Assembly (NCBI RefSeq): GCF_031085175.1
Contig: NZ_JAVHUY010000052.1
Coordinates: forward strand, 1 to 64,000
Length of the DNA: 64,000 nt
Direction of reading: 5' to 3'
From: Phytohabitans maris
Lineage (GTDB): Bacteria > Actinomycetota > Actinomycetes > Mycobacteriales > Micromonosporaceae
The notes beneath the pieces are model-generated. The model searched no databases and was not told the DNA's origin. It saw only the letters and a list, made by a program, of their open reading frames with translations. Positions 16,938 to 25,572 of the stretch are shown piece by piece (position 1 is the stretch's first letter; each line of letters opens with the position of its first letter). The position numbers were made by a program, and so were the translations under genes.

Positions 16938-17797
16938 GAGGCCCTCCGGCCGGACAGGACGTCGCGGAGCGCGTCGCCGAGCGTGTTGAAGGTGAGGACG
17001 GTCAGCACCAGCGCGATGCCCGGCGGCACCACCGCGTACGGCGCGTCGTACTGGCTCCGGTAGGCGGCGCCGAGCATCGAGCCCCAGCTCGCGTCGGGCG
17101 GCTGCACGCCGAGCCCGATGAAGCTGAGGCTCGCCTCGGCCAGCAGCGCGACACCCATCAGGATCGTCACCTGTACCAGCAGCGGCGCCGCGATGTTGGG
17201 CAGGACGTGCACCCAGAGCGTGCGCCGGGTGGAGCAGCCGATCGCGGCGGCCGACTCGATGAACGTCTCCTCGGCGACCGCGAGCGTCGCGCCGCGGACC
17301 ACCCGGAAGACGGTCGGCGAGAAGATGATGCCGACCGCGATCATCGCGTTGGTCAGGCCCGGCCCGAGCACGGCGACGATCGCGAGCGCGCTGGCCAGGG
17401 CGGGCAGGCTGAGCAGCGTGTCGGCGAGCCGGCCGCTGACCGCGTCGACGACCCCGCGGCGCCGCCCCGCCCAGAGGCCGGCCGGGAGTCCGACGAGGAC
17501 GGCCACGCCGACCGAGATGAGCGGCGCGGTGACCGCGATCCGGGCCGCGTACAGCAGGCGGCTCAGCACGTCCCGGCCGAACTCGTCGGTGCCGGCGAGG
17601 TGGCTCAGGCTCACGCCGGCGAACCGGTTGCCGAGCTCCTGCGCGTCCGGGTCGTGCGGGGCGATCACCGGGGCGGCGATGGCCGACCCCACGAGCAGTA
17701 CCAGGAAGGCGAAGGCGACCGCGCTCGACGGGCGCCGCAGCACCGCGCGGAGCGGGCGGCGCCGCACCGGGGCGGGCAGGGTCGCGGCGGCGGTCAC
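16934..17797 (-). CDS. ABC transporter permease, DppC/OppC type
   Basis: A 287-residue inner-membrane permease. After a basic N-terminus comes the first membrane segment (VAFAFLVLLVGSAIAAPVIA), then the family motif HLAGTDEFGRDVLSRLLY, and several more hydrophobic segments. EAASLSFIGLG-like (EASLSFIGLGVQPPD) and SWGSML near the C-terminus are hallmarks. The ATPase-coupling loop is ESAAAIGCSTRRTLWVHVLP. The GTG start at 17797 overlaps the stop of the partner permease. Confidence 0.92.
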   Translation of the reverse strand: MTAAATLPAPVRRRPLRAVLRRPSSAVAFAFLVLLVGSAIAAPVIAPHDPDAQELGNRFAGVSLSHLAGTDEFGRDVLSRLLYAARIAVTAPLISVGVAVLVGLPAGLWAGRRRGVVDAVSGRLADTLLSLPALASALAIVAVLGPGLTNAMIAVGIIFSPTVFRVVRGATLAVAEETFIESAAAIGCSTRRTLWVHVLPNIAAPLLVQVTILMGVALLAEASLSFIGLGVQPPDASWGSMLGAAYRSQYDAPYAVVPPGIALVLTVLTFNTLGDALRDVLSGRRAS

Positions 17798-18741
17798 GCG
17801 ACACGCACCTTGGGGTTGATCCACCCGTAGGTGAGGTCGACGGCGAGGTTGACCAGCACCACGATGACGGCGCTGAAGAGCACGTAGCCCTGGATCACCG
17901 GGTAGTCCCGCTGGAGCACCGCGTTGATCGCGGTCGTGCCGAGCCCGGTGATGCCGGCGACCACCTCGACCACGATGGAGCCGCCGAGCAGCCGGCCGGC
18001 CTGCAGGCCGAGCACGGTGACGACCGGGATCGCGGCGTTGCGCAGCAGGTGGCGCCGGACCAGCCAGAAGCCGGAGGCGCCGCGGGCCCGGGCGGTGCGG
18101 ATGTAGGGCCGGACCAGGACGTCGCAGACGCTGCCCCGGGTGTGCCGGGCCAGCTCGGCCGCGGTGGCCAGGCCGAGCGCGGTGGCCGGCAGGATCAGGT
18201 GGGACAGCCACGGCCAGAGCCCTTCGCGCAGCGGCGCGTACCCGGTCGCCGGCAGCCACCGGTTGGAGAGCGCGAAGGCCGAGATCAGCAGCATCGCCAC
18301 CCAGAAGCTCGGCATCGCGATGCCGAGCGTGGCCACGGTCGAGACCGCCCGGTCGACCCAGCTGCCCTGCTTCAGGCCGGCGACCAGGCCGGCGCCGACG
18401 CCGACCACGACCGCGACCGCGATGGCGAGGCCGGTGATGGAGAGGGTGGCCGGTGCGGCCTGTGCGATGGTCTCGGCGACCGAGCGACCGCTGAAGAGCG
18501 AGTCGCCCAGGTCGCCGCGGAGCAGGTCACCGCACCAGCGCAGGTACTGCTCGACGACCGGGGCGTTCAGCCCGAGCTGCTCGCGGATGCGGGCGACGTC
18601 CTCGACGGTCGCGTTCTCACCGGCGATCAGCTCGGCCGGGTCCCCGGGGGTGAGCTGCACCAGCAGGAACGTCAGGACGGAGACGAGCCACAGCACGAGC
18701 ACCCCGGCGGCGAGCCGGCGCAGCACCATTCCAGCGGTCAT
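17794..18741 (-). CDS. ABC transporter permease, DppB/OppB type
   Basis: A 315-residue permease and the first gene of the long minus-strand operon. It begins MTAGMVLRRLAAGVLVLW; VSVLTFLLVQLTPGDPAE is the characteristic first segment and cap. YIRTARARGASGFWLVRRHLLRNA is the coupling loop, and about six membrane segments can be drawn. The ATG at 18741 is preceded by a strong ribosome site (GGAGGTGATC), stronger than for the alternative start 18 codons upstream. Confidence 0.92.
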   Translation of the reverse strand: MTAGMVLRRLAAGVLVLWLVSVLTFLLVQLTPGDPAELIAGENATVEDVARIREQLGLNAPVVEQYLRWCGDLLRGDLGDSLFSGRSVAETIAQAAPATLSITGLAIAVAVVVGVGAGLVAGLKQGSWVDRAVSTVATLGIAMPSFWVAMLLISAFALSNRWLPATGYAPLREGLWPWLSHLILPATALGLATAAELARHTRGSVCDVLVRPYIRTARARGASGFWLVRRHLLRNAAIPVVTVLGLQAGRLLGGSIVVEVVAGITGLGTTAINAVLQRDYPVIQGYVLFSAVIVVLVNLAVDLTYGWINPKVRVA

Positions 18742-18845
18742 GATCACCTCCAACTCGTGTGGGGTCCGAGCGGGCGGATACGGGGTTGCGTCCAAACAGG
18801 ACGTCCACGGGGGACGCCCAGGATGACGAAAGGAAACCGCAGCGA

Positions 18846-18884
18846 TGTCCGATAATTAAAACGCGCTTTTCACTATTGTTACAA
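18846..18884 (-). promoter_or_regulatory. Candidate promoter and operator half-site of the long minus-strand operon
   Basis: This is an AT-rich island in a GC-rich setting. On the minus strand TTGTAA (18884-18879), 17 bases and TTTTAA form a weak -35/-10 pair. On the plus strand TGTCCGATAATTAAAA (18846-18861) resembles half of the motif found at 23870 and 34695. The -35 overlaps the stop codon of the IclR gene. Confidence 0.4.
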
Positions 18885-19709
18885 GCGATGGTGCACCGGC
18901 GGCGGTCCCGCGTCAAGAGGCGACCGGATGCCGCCCAGCTCCGCCGTCAGCGCGTCCCCGGCCTCCCGAAGGGCGAGGACCTGGGGCGACTGCGCCTCCG
19001 CCGACACCAGCGTGCTGATGCCGAGCAGCGCGAGCGTCGCGCAGATTCCGTACTCGTTGAAGACCGGCACCGCCATGGCGGTGATGCCGCGCGAGGCCGA
19101 GCGGAGCACGGCCACGCCGGAGCGGCGGATCGCCTCGATCTGGCCGCGGATGCGGGTCTGGTCGGCGGCGGCCAGGTTGGCCAGCAGCCGGTCGACCTGG
19201 AGCTGGTCCCGGCGGTACGCGAGGAAGACCTGGGCCTGCGCGGTCTCCAGCGTGAGCTGGGTGCCGACCCGCACGGTCAGCAGCACGTCGCCGGTGGTGT
19301 CCTCCTCGACCCGGGACACGACGGGCCCGGCGCTGCCCCAGAGGCTGAGCACGGCGGTCAGGTGAGTACGCCCGGCGAGGCGCTGCATGTGTGGCGGCGC
19401 CAGGCGCATCACCTCCTGCCGGCGCAGCGCGGACGCGCCGAGCTGGAGCAGCACCGCCCCCGGCACGAACGCGCCGCCCCGCGGGGCGCGGTCGAGCAAC
19501 CCGGCCGCGACGAGCGAGACGCAGTACCGGTGGGCGGTCGTGCGGTTGAGGCCGATGCGGTCGGCGACCTCGGCCGCGGTGAGCGCGCCGGTCTCCGGAC
19601 CGAACAGCCGCAGCACCTGGCCGACCCGGCGGACCGCCTGGATGTCGGCCTGGACCGGCGACTCGTCACCGTTGCTCACGCGGCTCTCGTTCACATGCAT
19701 CCCGGCCAT
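18879..19709 (-). CDS. IclR-family transcriptional regulator
   Basis: A 276-residue regulator with an N-terminal winged helix (about 25-90: LTAAEVADRIGLNRTTAHRYCVSLVAAGLL) and an IclR effector domain from about 105 to 260. It sits upstream of, and in line with, the transporter/catabolic operon and divergent from the DUF6282 operon, so either may be its target. The exact start is uncertain: the ATG at 19709 touches a putative operator at 19710, and in-frame starts a few codons later would leave room for it. Confidence 0.85.
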   Translation of the reverse strand: MAGMHVNESRVSNGDESPVQADIQAVRRVGQVLRLFGPETGALTAAEVADRIGLNRTTAHRYCVSLVAAGLLDRAPRGGAFVPGAVLLQLGASALRRQEVMRLAPPHMQRLAGRTHLTAVLSLWGSAGPVVSRVEEDTTGDVLLTVRVGTQLTLETAQAQVFLAYRRDQLQVDRLLANLAAADQTRIRGQIEAIRRSGVAVLRSASRGITAMAVPVFNEYGICATLALLGISTLVSAEAQSPQVLALREAGDALTAELGGIRSPLDAGPPPVHHRL

Positions 19710-19723
19710 TTCACATCTTGAAC
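19710..19723. promoter_or_regulatory. Putative IclR operator, site 1
   Basis: TTCACATCTTGAAC, an inverted repeat with one mismatch, lies directly upstream of the IclR start and matches the perfect copy at 19849 at 13 of 14 positions. Confidence 0.5.
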
Positions 19724-19848
19724 TCGGCTGGACCGGACGCTAGCCTCTCGATCACCTGGCCACAACCCTTCGCCAGTGGATATCTGGGCCGGTTGACGTG
19801 CGGGCGCCTGCAAGCTCGCACGCTGGCATCCCACATTGCACGATCGCT

Positions 19849-19863
19849 GTTCACATCGTGAAC
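19849..19863. promoter_or_regulatory. Putative IclR operator, site 2
   Basis: GTTCACATCGTGAAC is a perfect 6-3-6 inverted repeat 23 bases upstream of the DUF6282 start. Being present twice in one divergent promoter region suggests autoregulation plus control of the plus-strand operon. The rest of 19724-19886 shows no gene. Confidence 0.55.
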
Positions 19864-19886
19864 GACCTCCGACCGAGGGAGTCTTC

Positions 19887-20783
19887 GTGACCGTCCCCTC
19901 CGCGATCCACAAGGTGCTGCACGGGCTGGTGGACCTGCACTGCCACTCCGGGCCCAACCCGTTCCCGCGGCGGTTCGACCACGCCGAGGCGGCGCGCGAC
20001 GGCGAACGCCTCCAGATGCGCGCGATCCTGGTCAAGTCGCACCACCACAACACCGTCATGGACCTGCTCGCGATGGGCGACCGGCTGCGGGCGGCGCGCA
20101 CCGAGGTGTTCGGCGGCATCGCGCTCAACAACCAGGTGGGCGGCGTCAACCCGTTCGCGGTGGAGCTGTCGCTGCGGATGGGCGGCAAGGCGGTGTGGTT
20201 TCCGACCGTCTCCTCGGCCCAGCACATCGCGTACCACCACGCCGGCGGCGGCTTCCCGAAGTCCACTGTGGAGCTGAGCACGGAGCTGGTGGAGATCCTC
20301 GGCGCGGACGGCGAGCTGGTACCGGCCGCGCGCCGGGTGCTCGACCTGGTCAAGGAGAGCGGCGCGCTGGTCACCGGCGGGCACATGGACGCCGAGCGGA
20401 TCCTGCGGCTCTTCACCGAGGCGCGGGCCCGGGGCGTGGAGCGGATGCTGGTCAGCCACCCCAACTTCGTCGTCGGCGCCGACCACGCGCGGTGCCTGGA
20501 GCTGGTCCGGCTCGGCGCGTACGTCGAGCACGAGACCAGCATGTACGACCCCGAGGTGCGCAACGTCCGCTGGGGGCCCGAGGTGCTGCTGGAGTGGATC
20601 GAGCGGATCGGGCCGGAGCACACCGTGCTCGCCTCCGACCTGGGCCAGGACGGGCGCCCGCTGCCGGCCGACTCGTTCGCCCGGGTCGGCGCCGCGCTGC
20701 TCGACCTCGGCCTGCCCGAGAAGGACCTGCGCCGGATGGTGCGCACCAACCCGGCGTACCTCCTGGGCCTGGACGACGACTGA
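19887..20783 (+). CDS. DUF6282-like metal-dependent hydrolase
   Basis: A 298-residue barrel protein beginning near VDLHCHSGPNPFPRRF, with HxH metal ligands and a further run KSHHHNT. GGHMDAERIL, MLVSHPNF and LASDLGQDGRPLPAD provide the late His and Asp of an amidohydrolase-like site. The match to DUF6282 is from memory of the HCHSGP pattern. The GTG at 19887 is preceded by GAGGGA; an upstream ATG at 19836 would add 17 residues and run through the putative operator. It is the first gene of a four-gene unit with a cupin, an aldolase and a lipocalin-like protein, and its substrate is unknown. Confidence 0.7.
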   Translation: MTVPSAIHKVLHGLVDLHCHSGPNPFPRRFDHAEAARDGERLQMRAILVKSHHHNTVMDLLAMGDRLRAARTEVFGGIALNNQVGGVNPFAVELSLRMGGKAVWFPTVSSAQHIAYHHAGGGFPKSTVELSTELVEILGADGELVPAARRVLDLVKESGALVTGGHMDAERILRLFTEARARGVERMLVSHPNFVVGADHARCLELVRLGAYVEHETSMYDPEVRNVRWGPEVLLEWIERIGPEHTVLASDLGQDGRPLPADSFARVGAALLDLGLPEKDLRRMVRTNPAYLLGLDDD

Positions 20784-20817
20784 CCGCATCCGGACGACGA
20801 CTGACCGAGGAGGTCGC

Positions 20818-21720
20818 ATGTACGACGCCACCGACCCGCGCGCTTCGCTCGCCACCGCGCCGCCGGCCGCCACCGGCGAAGGGATCGCCGCGCCCGAGTA
20901 CTTCGAGTTCGACACCATGGCGCCGGCCGAGGTCTCCCCGGCGGGCAGCCGCACCTGGCTGGTCCGCGGGCAGAACCTCGTCGTCGCGTTCACCCGGCTG
21001 CGGGGCGGCGACCCGCTCACCCGCACCGGGCAGCCGCACGAGTACCTGGTGCTGCTCACCGACCCGGCCGCCGTCGTACGGATCGAGGCCGGCGGCGAGG
21101 ACACGGCGGTGAACGGCGCGGCGGTCGTCGTGGTGCCGCCGGGCGACAGCGCGCTCACCGCCCGGGCGGACACCACCGTGGTACGCGCCTTCGACGCCCG
21201 CACCGCCGACCTGGCCGGCCGCTGCCACAACGCCGCCTCGTACGCCGAGCCGCACCCCCGGGTGGCCCCGCTGGAGCCCTGGCCGGAGCCGGTCGGCGGA
21301 TACCGCCTGCGGGTGTACCCGGTCGCCGACCACCCGCGCCGCGAGGGCTCGTTCGGCCGGATCTTCCGGACCAGCACGCTGATGGTGAACTTCGGCGACC
21401 CGGTCCACGGCCCCCGGGACACGAACCGGATGTCGCCGCACCACCACGACGACTTCGAGCAGATCTCGCTGACCTTCGCCGGCGACTACGTGCACCACAT
21501 CCGCACCCCGTGGACGCCCCGGCTCGGCCAGTGGCGCGCGGACGAGCACCGCGCGGTCGGCAGCCCCTCGGCGACCGTGATCCCGCCGCCGACCGTGCAC
21601 ACCTCGCAGGCCACCGGCACCGGCGCCAACCACCTGGTCGACCTGTTCAGCCCGCCGCGCGCGGACTTCTCGGCCAAGCCCGGCTGGGTCCGCAACGCCG
21701 ACGAGTACCCGGTCCCGTGA
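20818..21720 (+). CDS. Cupin-fold protein, function unknown
   Basis: A 300-residue protein with a probable double beta-barrel. The second half has the metal-cupin pattern MSPHHHDDFEQISLTF and a later His in TVIPPPTVHTSQ; the first half is less conserved and may be a non-metal barrel. AGGAGGTCGC precedes the ATG. It lies 34 bases after the DUF6282 gene and overlaps the aldolase gene by GTGA, so all three are probably made together. An isomerase or dioxygenase role is possible, but nothing in the sequence decides. Confidence 0.65.
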   Translation: MYDATDPRASLATAPPAATGEGIAAPEYFEFDTMAPAEVSPAGSRTWLVRGQNLVVAFTRLRGGDPLTRTGQPHEYLVLLTDPAAVVRIEAGGEDTAVNGAAVVVVPPGDSALTARADTTVVRAFDARTADLAGRCHNAASYAEPHPRVAPLEPWPEPVGGYRLRVYPVADHPRREGSFGRIFRTSTLMVNFGDPVHGPRDTNRMSPHHHDDFEQISLTFAGDYVHHIRTPWTPRLGQWRADEHRAVGSPSATVIPPPTVHTSQATGTGANHLVDLFSPPRADFSAKPGWVRNADEYPVP

Positions 21721-22469
21721 CGCTCTCGCTGGACGGGCCGGGTACGCCGATCGGGGCGTGGGTCAAGCTCTCCGTCGTGGAGAGCGTCGAGATCATGGCG
21801 CTCGCCGGCTTCGACTTCGTCGTCGTCGACATGGAGCACGGCGCGCTCGACCTGGCCGACGTGTCCCGCCTCGTCGCGGTCGCCGCCGCGCGCGGCCTCA
21901 CCCCGCTGGTCCGGGTCCCCGACCACGGCGCCACCACCATCCAGCGGGTACTGGACGCGGGCGCGCGGGGCGTGCTGGTGCCCCATGTGGACACTGCGGC
22001 CCAGGCCGAGTCGGTCGTGCGGGCGATGCGGTTTCCGCCGCGCGGCCACCGCGGCGCGGGCGGCACCGGGCGGGCCGGCCGCTGGGGGCTGCTCCCCCGC
22101 GACGAGTACGTGCGGCAGGGCGACACCGCCGTGCTCTGCGTACCGCAGCTGGAGAGCGCCGAGGCGATCGCGGACGCGCCGGCGATCCTCGCGGTCGACG
22201 GGGTGGACGCGGTCTTCGTCGGCGCCGCCGACCTTGCGCTCTCGCTCGGCGACAGCCGCCCGGTCCCGGCACTGGTCGACGCCGCCCTCGCCGCCGCCGC
22301 GCGGGCCGGCAAGCCGTGCGGCCTGGCCACCGTCACCGCGCGGCAGGCGGCGGACGCGGCCCGGCGCGGCGCCCGGTTCCTGCTGGTCGGCAACGACGCC
22401 GGCATGCTCGCCCGCACGGCGGACCGGATCGCCGGCGACGTACGGAAGGAGCTCGGCTCAGGTGCCTGA
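21717..22469 (+). CDS. HpcH/HpaI-family aldolase
   Basis: A 250-residue class II (metal-dependent) aldolase. FVVVDMEHGALDLADV, PLVRVPDHG, GARGVLVPHVDTAAQAE, CVPQLESAEAI and AVFVGAADLALSLG cover the metal and substrate motifs, with the metal Glu in PQLES and Asp in GAADL. Relatives split 4-hydroxy-2-oxo acids into pyruvate and an aldehyde. GTGA overlap with the cupin gene. The length is at the normal value for the family. Confidence 0.88.
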   Translation: MTLSLDGPGTPIGAWVKLSVVESVEIMALAGFDFVVVDMEHGALDLADVSRLVAVAAARGLTPLVRVPDHGATTIQRVLDAGARGVLVPHVDTAAQAESVVRAMRFPPRGHRGAGGTGRAGRWGLLPRDEYVRQGDTAVLCVPQLESAEAIADAPAILAVDGVDAVFVGAADLALSLGDSRPVPALVDAALAAAARAGKPCGLATVTARQAADAARRGARFLLVGNDAGMLARTADRIAGDVRKELGSGA

Positions 22470-22923
22470 CAACCCGCTGCCCGGCCGCTGGGAACTCGTC
22501 TCGTACGCGCTCGAGGACGGGAGCGTGCCGCTCGGGGACCAGCCGAGCGGCACACTCCTCTACACCCCGGACGGGTACGTGTCGGTGCACATCGCCGGCA
22601 CCGACCGCCCGCGCTTCGGCACCCGTACCGCCGCCGACGGCGACGCGCCGCACAAGGTCGCCGCGGCATCGACGTACATCGGTTACTGCGGATGGTACGA
22701 GTGGCTCGGCGACCGGGTCGCGCACCGGGTGACGGTGAGCTTCTTCCCCGACTACGTGGGCGCCGAGCTGGTCCGGGCGGCCGAGCTGGCGGGGGACCGG
22801 CTGACCCTGCGCGCGTACCCCGCACCGGTCCGCGCCCAGCGCCCCACGCCGGTGCTCGTCTGGCGCCGGGTGGGCCCGACACCCGCGGGGAGGCCGCCGG
22901 ATGGCGCCGGGCAGTGGGTATAG
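22462..22923 (+). CDS. Lipocalin-like domain protein
   Basis: A 153-residue protein with the pattern PLPGRWELVSYALEDGSV, then SGTLLYTPDGYVSVHI, TYIGYCGWYEW and HRVTVSFFPDYVG, as in the small lipocalin-like (Lipocalin_5) family. No signal peptide. The GTG at 22462 overlaps the aldolase by 8 bases. Members are often found in catabolic or biosynthetic operons as small-molecule binders; the role here is unknown. Confidence 0.7.
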   Translation: MPDNPLPGRWELVSYALEDGSVPLGDQPSGTLLYTPDGYVSVHIAGTDRPRFGTRTAADGDAPHKVAAASTYIGYCGWYEWLGDRVAHRVTVSFFPDYVGAELVRAAELAGDRLTLRAYPAPVRAQRPTPVLVWRRVGPTPAGRPPDGAGQWV

Positions 22924-22958
22924 TTCGGGCCCTTGGAGTGCGAAGCGGTTAGGCGGAC

Positions 22959-23657
22959 ATGGTCACGGAAGACGTAGGGACGGAGTCGACCTCCCGTCAC
23001 GGCGCCATGACCCTCGACCGTGGCCTCCAGGTGCTGGAGCTGCTCGCCGCCGAGGACCGCGACTTCACGGTGGCGGAGATCGCCAGCACGCTCGGCATGC
23101 ACCGGCAGGCCGTCTACCGGCTGCTCGCCACGCTGACCGCCCACCACCTCGCGGCGCCGGCCGGCTCCGGGCGGTACAGCCTGGGTCTGGGCATCCTGCG
23201 CCTCTCCCGGCTGGCCCACCCGCAGCTGCGCCGCGCGGCACAGCCCCAGCTGCGCCGGCTCGCCGAGGCGCTCGGCGCGACCGCGCAGTGCGTGGTGGCC
23301 GAGGGGTCCGAGGCGGTCACGCTGACCGTCGTCGAGCCGTCCGACGAGATCTTCCACCTCTCCCAGCGCCCCGGGGCCCGCCACCCGCTCGACCAGGGCG
23401 CGAGCGGCCTGGCCATCCTGGCCAGCCGGCCGCCGGTGCCGGGCGAGCCCGCCGTGGTGACCGAGGCCCGCGGCCGCGGGTACGTGGTGACGCACGGCCA
23501 GCTGACGCCGGGCGCGATCGGCATCGCCGCGCCGCTGCGCGACCGCACCGGGCGTTCCCTCGACGCGAGCATCAGCGTGATCGCGCTGCGCGAGCTGGAC
23601 ATCGAGCGCGCCGGCGAGCTGGTGGTCCAGGCCGCCGCCGCGGTCACCGCCGCCTAG
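22959..23657 (+). CDS. IclR-family transcriptional regulator
   Basis: A 232-residue regulator: winged helix at about 18-80 (MTLDRGLQVLELLAAEDRDF, EIASTLGMHRQAVYRLLATL) and a slightly short effector domain. It lies between the aldolase operon and the ring-cleavage-type operon, both on the same strand, and is a reasonable candidate to bind the 27-bp motif at 23870. Starts at 22959 and at the second Met (MTLDRGL) are both possible. Confidence 0.82.
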   Translation: MVTEDVGTESTSRHGAMTLDRGLQVLELLAAEDRDFTVAEIASTLGMHRQAVYRLLATLTAHHLAAPAGSGRYSLGLGILRLSRLAHPQLRRAAQPQLRRLAEALGATAQCVVAEGSEAVTLTVVEPSDEIFHLSQRPGARHPLDQGASGLAILASRPPVPGEPAVVTEARGRGYVVTHGQLTPGAIGIAAPLRDRTGRSLDASISVIALRELDIERAGELVVQAAAAVTAA

Positions 23658-23676
23658 ACCGTCCCCTTTCCCGCGG

Positions 23677-23739
23677 CCTGAGCCTTTCCGCGCCTGAGCC
23701 TTTCCGCGCCTGAGCCTTTCCGCGCCTGAGGCTTTCGCG
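23677..23739. repeat. 16-bp tandem repeat, about four copies
   Basis: CCTGAGCCTTTCCGCG occurs three times without change (23677-23724), followed by a degenerate fourth copy. It lies just after the IclR stop. The rest of 23658-23869 shows a run of GAGGCC-type short repeats and no gene. Confidence 0.8.
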
Positions 23740-23869
23740 CGGCTTGAGGCCGGACCCGGCTCGAAGGCCAACCCCAACCAAGACCGAACCCGGCTGAGGC
23801 CGAACCCACAACCCGTCCGCCGACGGTTGACAAGCCATGCCCGCGCGGGCGATTGTTGTTTCAAATTAC

Positions 23870-23896
23870 GGACTCAGTATCCGATATTTGTAAAAC
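23870..23896 (+). promoter_or_regulatory. 27-bp promoter/operator motif upstream of the ring-cleavage-type operon
   Basis: GGACTCAGTA joined to TCCGATATTTGTAAAAC ends 18 bases before the ATG at 23915. It is 23/27 identical to the motif at 34695-34721 on the minus strand. Inside, CGGA, seven bases, TCCG form an inverted repeat. Confidence 0.65.
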
Positions 23897-23914
23897 CGCA
23901 GTCGGGAGGGGATC

Positions 23915-24424
23915 ATGAGTGAACCACTGACACCGCCTCAGTCCTTGAACCACGTCGCGTACCCGACCTGGAGCTCCCAGGAGACGTACGACTTCTACAC
24001 CGGCGTGCTCAACTGCCGGTTCCTGGCGGCGATCCAGCTCGACCAGGTGCCGTCGACCGGCACGCCGACCCCGTTCCTGCACACGTTCTTCGGCTTCGAG
24101 TCCGGCGAGGCGATCGCGTTCTTCGAGGTCGACGGGATGGAGCGGCCCGGTTCCGACCCGATCCCCTCCTGGGTACGGCACCTCGCGCTCAACGTCGCGT
24201 CCACTGAGGACCTGCACCGCTGGATCGACCGGCTCAAGGCGGCCGGCGTCGAGACGCTCGGCGTGGTCGACCACGACGGCACCTGGGAGTCCGTGTACTT
24301 CTTCGACCCCAACGGCGTGCGCATCGAACTCACCGTGCAGCACCGGCCGCTGACCGACGCCGACCAGGCCGACGGGCTGGAGACGCTGCGCCGGTGGAAC
24401 GAGCGCCGGTCCGTCCGCGCATGA
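23915..24424 (+). CDS. VOC-superfamily protein (glyoxalase/dioxygenase fold)
   Basis: A 169-residue single-domain protein. LNHVAYPTWSSQETYDFYTGVL starts the first beta-alpha-beta module and SWVRHLALNVAS the second, and NGVRIELTV ends it. His in NHVAY, His in VRHLAL and Glu in RIELT are at the usual metal positions. It is the first gene of a nine-gene operon of oxygenase, hydrolase and CoA enzymes, so a ring-cleaving or isomerising role is plausible. GGGAGGGG precedes the ATG. The substrate is not known. Confidence 0.8.
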   Translation: MSEPLTPPQSLNHVAYPTWSSQETYDFYTGVLNCRFLAAIQLDQVPSTGTPTPFLHTFFGFESGEAIAFFEVDGMERPGSDPIPSWVRHLALNVASTEDLHRWIDRLKAAGVETLGVVDHDGTWESVYFFDPNGVRIELTVQHRPLTDADQADGLETLRRWNERRSVRA

Positions 24425-25572
24425 TCACGCGGGAGCTGCTCGCCATCCCGATGGCCGGCGGGGGGCGCATCGACATCAACTCGGGCGTGGCCCGGCTGAG
24501 CGGCACGATCTGGGCCACGCTGTGGCGCGACGACGCGGCGCCCCGGGGCACGGTCGTGCTCGTCACCCACCCGGCGTCCAACTTCCTCGGCCACTACGCG
24601 CTGCGCGACCTCGCCGAGCTCGGCGTCGCCGCGGCCGGGCTGGCCACCCGGTACGTCGGCAACGACACCACGCTCATCATGGAGAACTGCGTCCTGGACA
24701 TCGGCGCCGCGATCCGCCACCTGCGCGGGCTCGGCTACGAGCGGGTGGTGCTGGTCGGCAACTCCGGCGGCGGCGGGCTCGTGGCGCTGTACCAGAGCCA
24801 GGCCGAGCACCCGGACCTGACCGCCACCCCGGCCGGCGACCCGCCCGACCTGACCGCCGCCGACCTGCCGCCGGCCGACGCGCTGGTGCTCGCGATGGCC
24901 CACCCGGGGCGCGCGCAGGTCTACACCGAGGCGCTGGACGCGGCGATCGTCGACGAGGCCGAACCGTTCGCCCGCGACGCCGAGCTGGACATGTTCGCCG
25001 AGAAGAACGGGCCACCGTACACATCGGACTTCCTCGACCGGTACCGCCGGGCCCAGCTCGACCGGAACCGCCGCATCACCGCCTGGGTGCTGGGGCAGCT
25101 CGCCGCGCTCGCCGACCGCGGCCATCCCGCGTCCTCTTCGGAGGGTCCGAGCCCGGACGACCTCCCGTTCGTGGTGCACGGCACCGCCGCCGACCCGCGC
25201 TTCCTCGACCCGGCCGTCGACCCCTCGCGGCGGAAGCTGACCACGCTGTGGGGGCCGGCCTGGGCCGCGAACTTCCAGCCCGCCACGCTCGGCCACGTCA
25301 CCAGCCTGCGCTCCTGGCTGAGCCAGTGGAGCTACGACCACAGCCGGGCCAACGCGCCGCGCTGCCTGCCGAAGGTCTCCGTGCCGGTACAGGTCGTCTA
25401 CGGCGACGCCGACTGCGCCGCCTTCCCCAGCCACGCGCGGCAGATGTACGACGCGATCCCGCACGGCGACAGGGAGCTCGTGGAGATCCGCGGCGCCGAC
25501 CACTACTTCCAGGGCCGCCCCGACCTCGCCAGGCGGATGTGCGAGCACATCGTCGACTGGGCCTCTCGATGA
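24421..25572 (+). CDS. Alpha/beta-hydrolase fold protein
   Basis: A 383-residue hydrolase. VVLVTHPASNFLGHYALRDL forms the oxyanion strand region, VLVGNSGGGGLVALY carries the nucleophile Ser in GNSGG, VVYGDADCAAF the acid Asp and IRGADHYFQGR the His. It is longer than common members because of a cap of about 120 residues after the nucleophile. ATGA overlap with the VOC gene. Its place beside a monooxygenase suggests hydrolysis of a ring-opened or esterified intermediate. Confidence 0.8.
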   Translation: MITRELLAIPMAGGGRIDINSGVARLSGTIWATLWRDDAAPRGTVVLVTHPASNFLGHYALRDLAELGVAAAGLATRYVGNDTTLIMENCVLDIGAAIRHLRGLGYERVVLVGNSGGGGLVALYQSQAEHPDLTATPAGDPPDLTAADLPPADALVLAMAHPGRAQVYTEALDAAIVDEAEPFARDAELDMFAEKNGPPYTSDFLDRYRRAQLDRNRRITAWVLGQLAALADRGHPASSSEGPSPDDLPFVVHGTAADPRFLDPAVDPSRRKLTTLWGPAWAANFQPATLGHVTSLRSWLSQWSYDHSRANAPRCLPKVSVPVQVVYGDADCAAFPSHARQMYDAIPHGDRELVEIRGADHYFQGRPDLARRMCEHIVDWASR

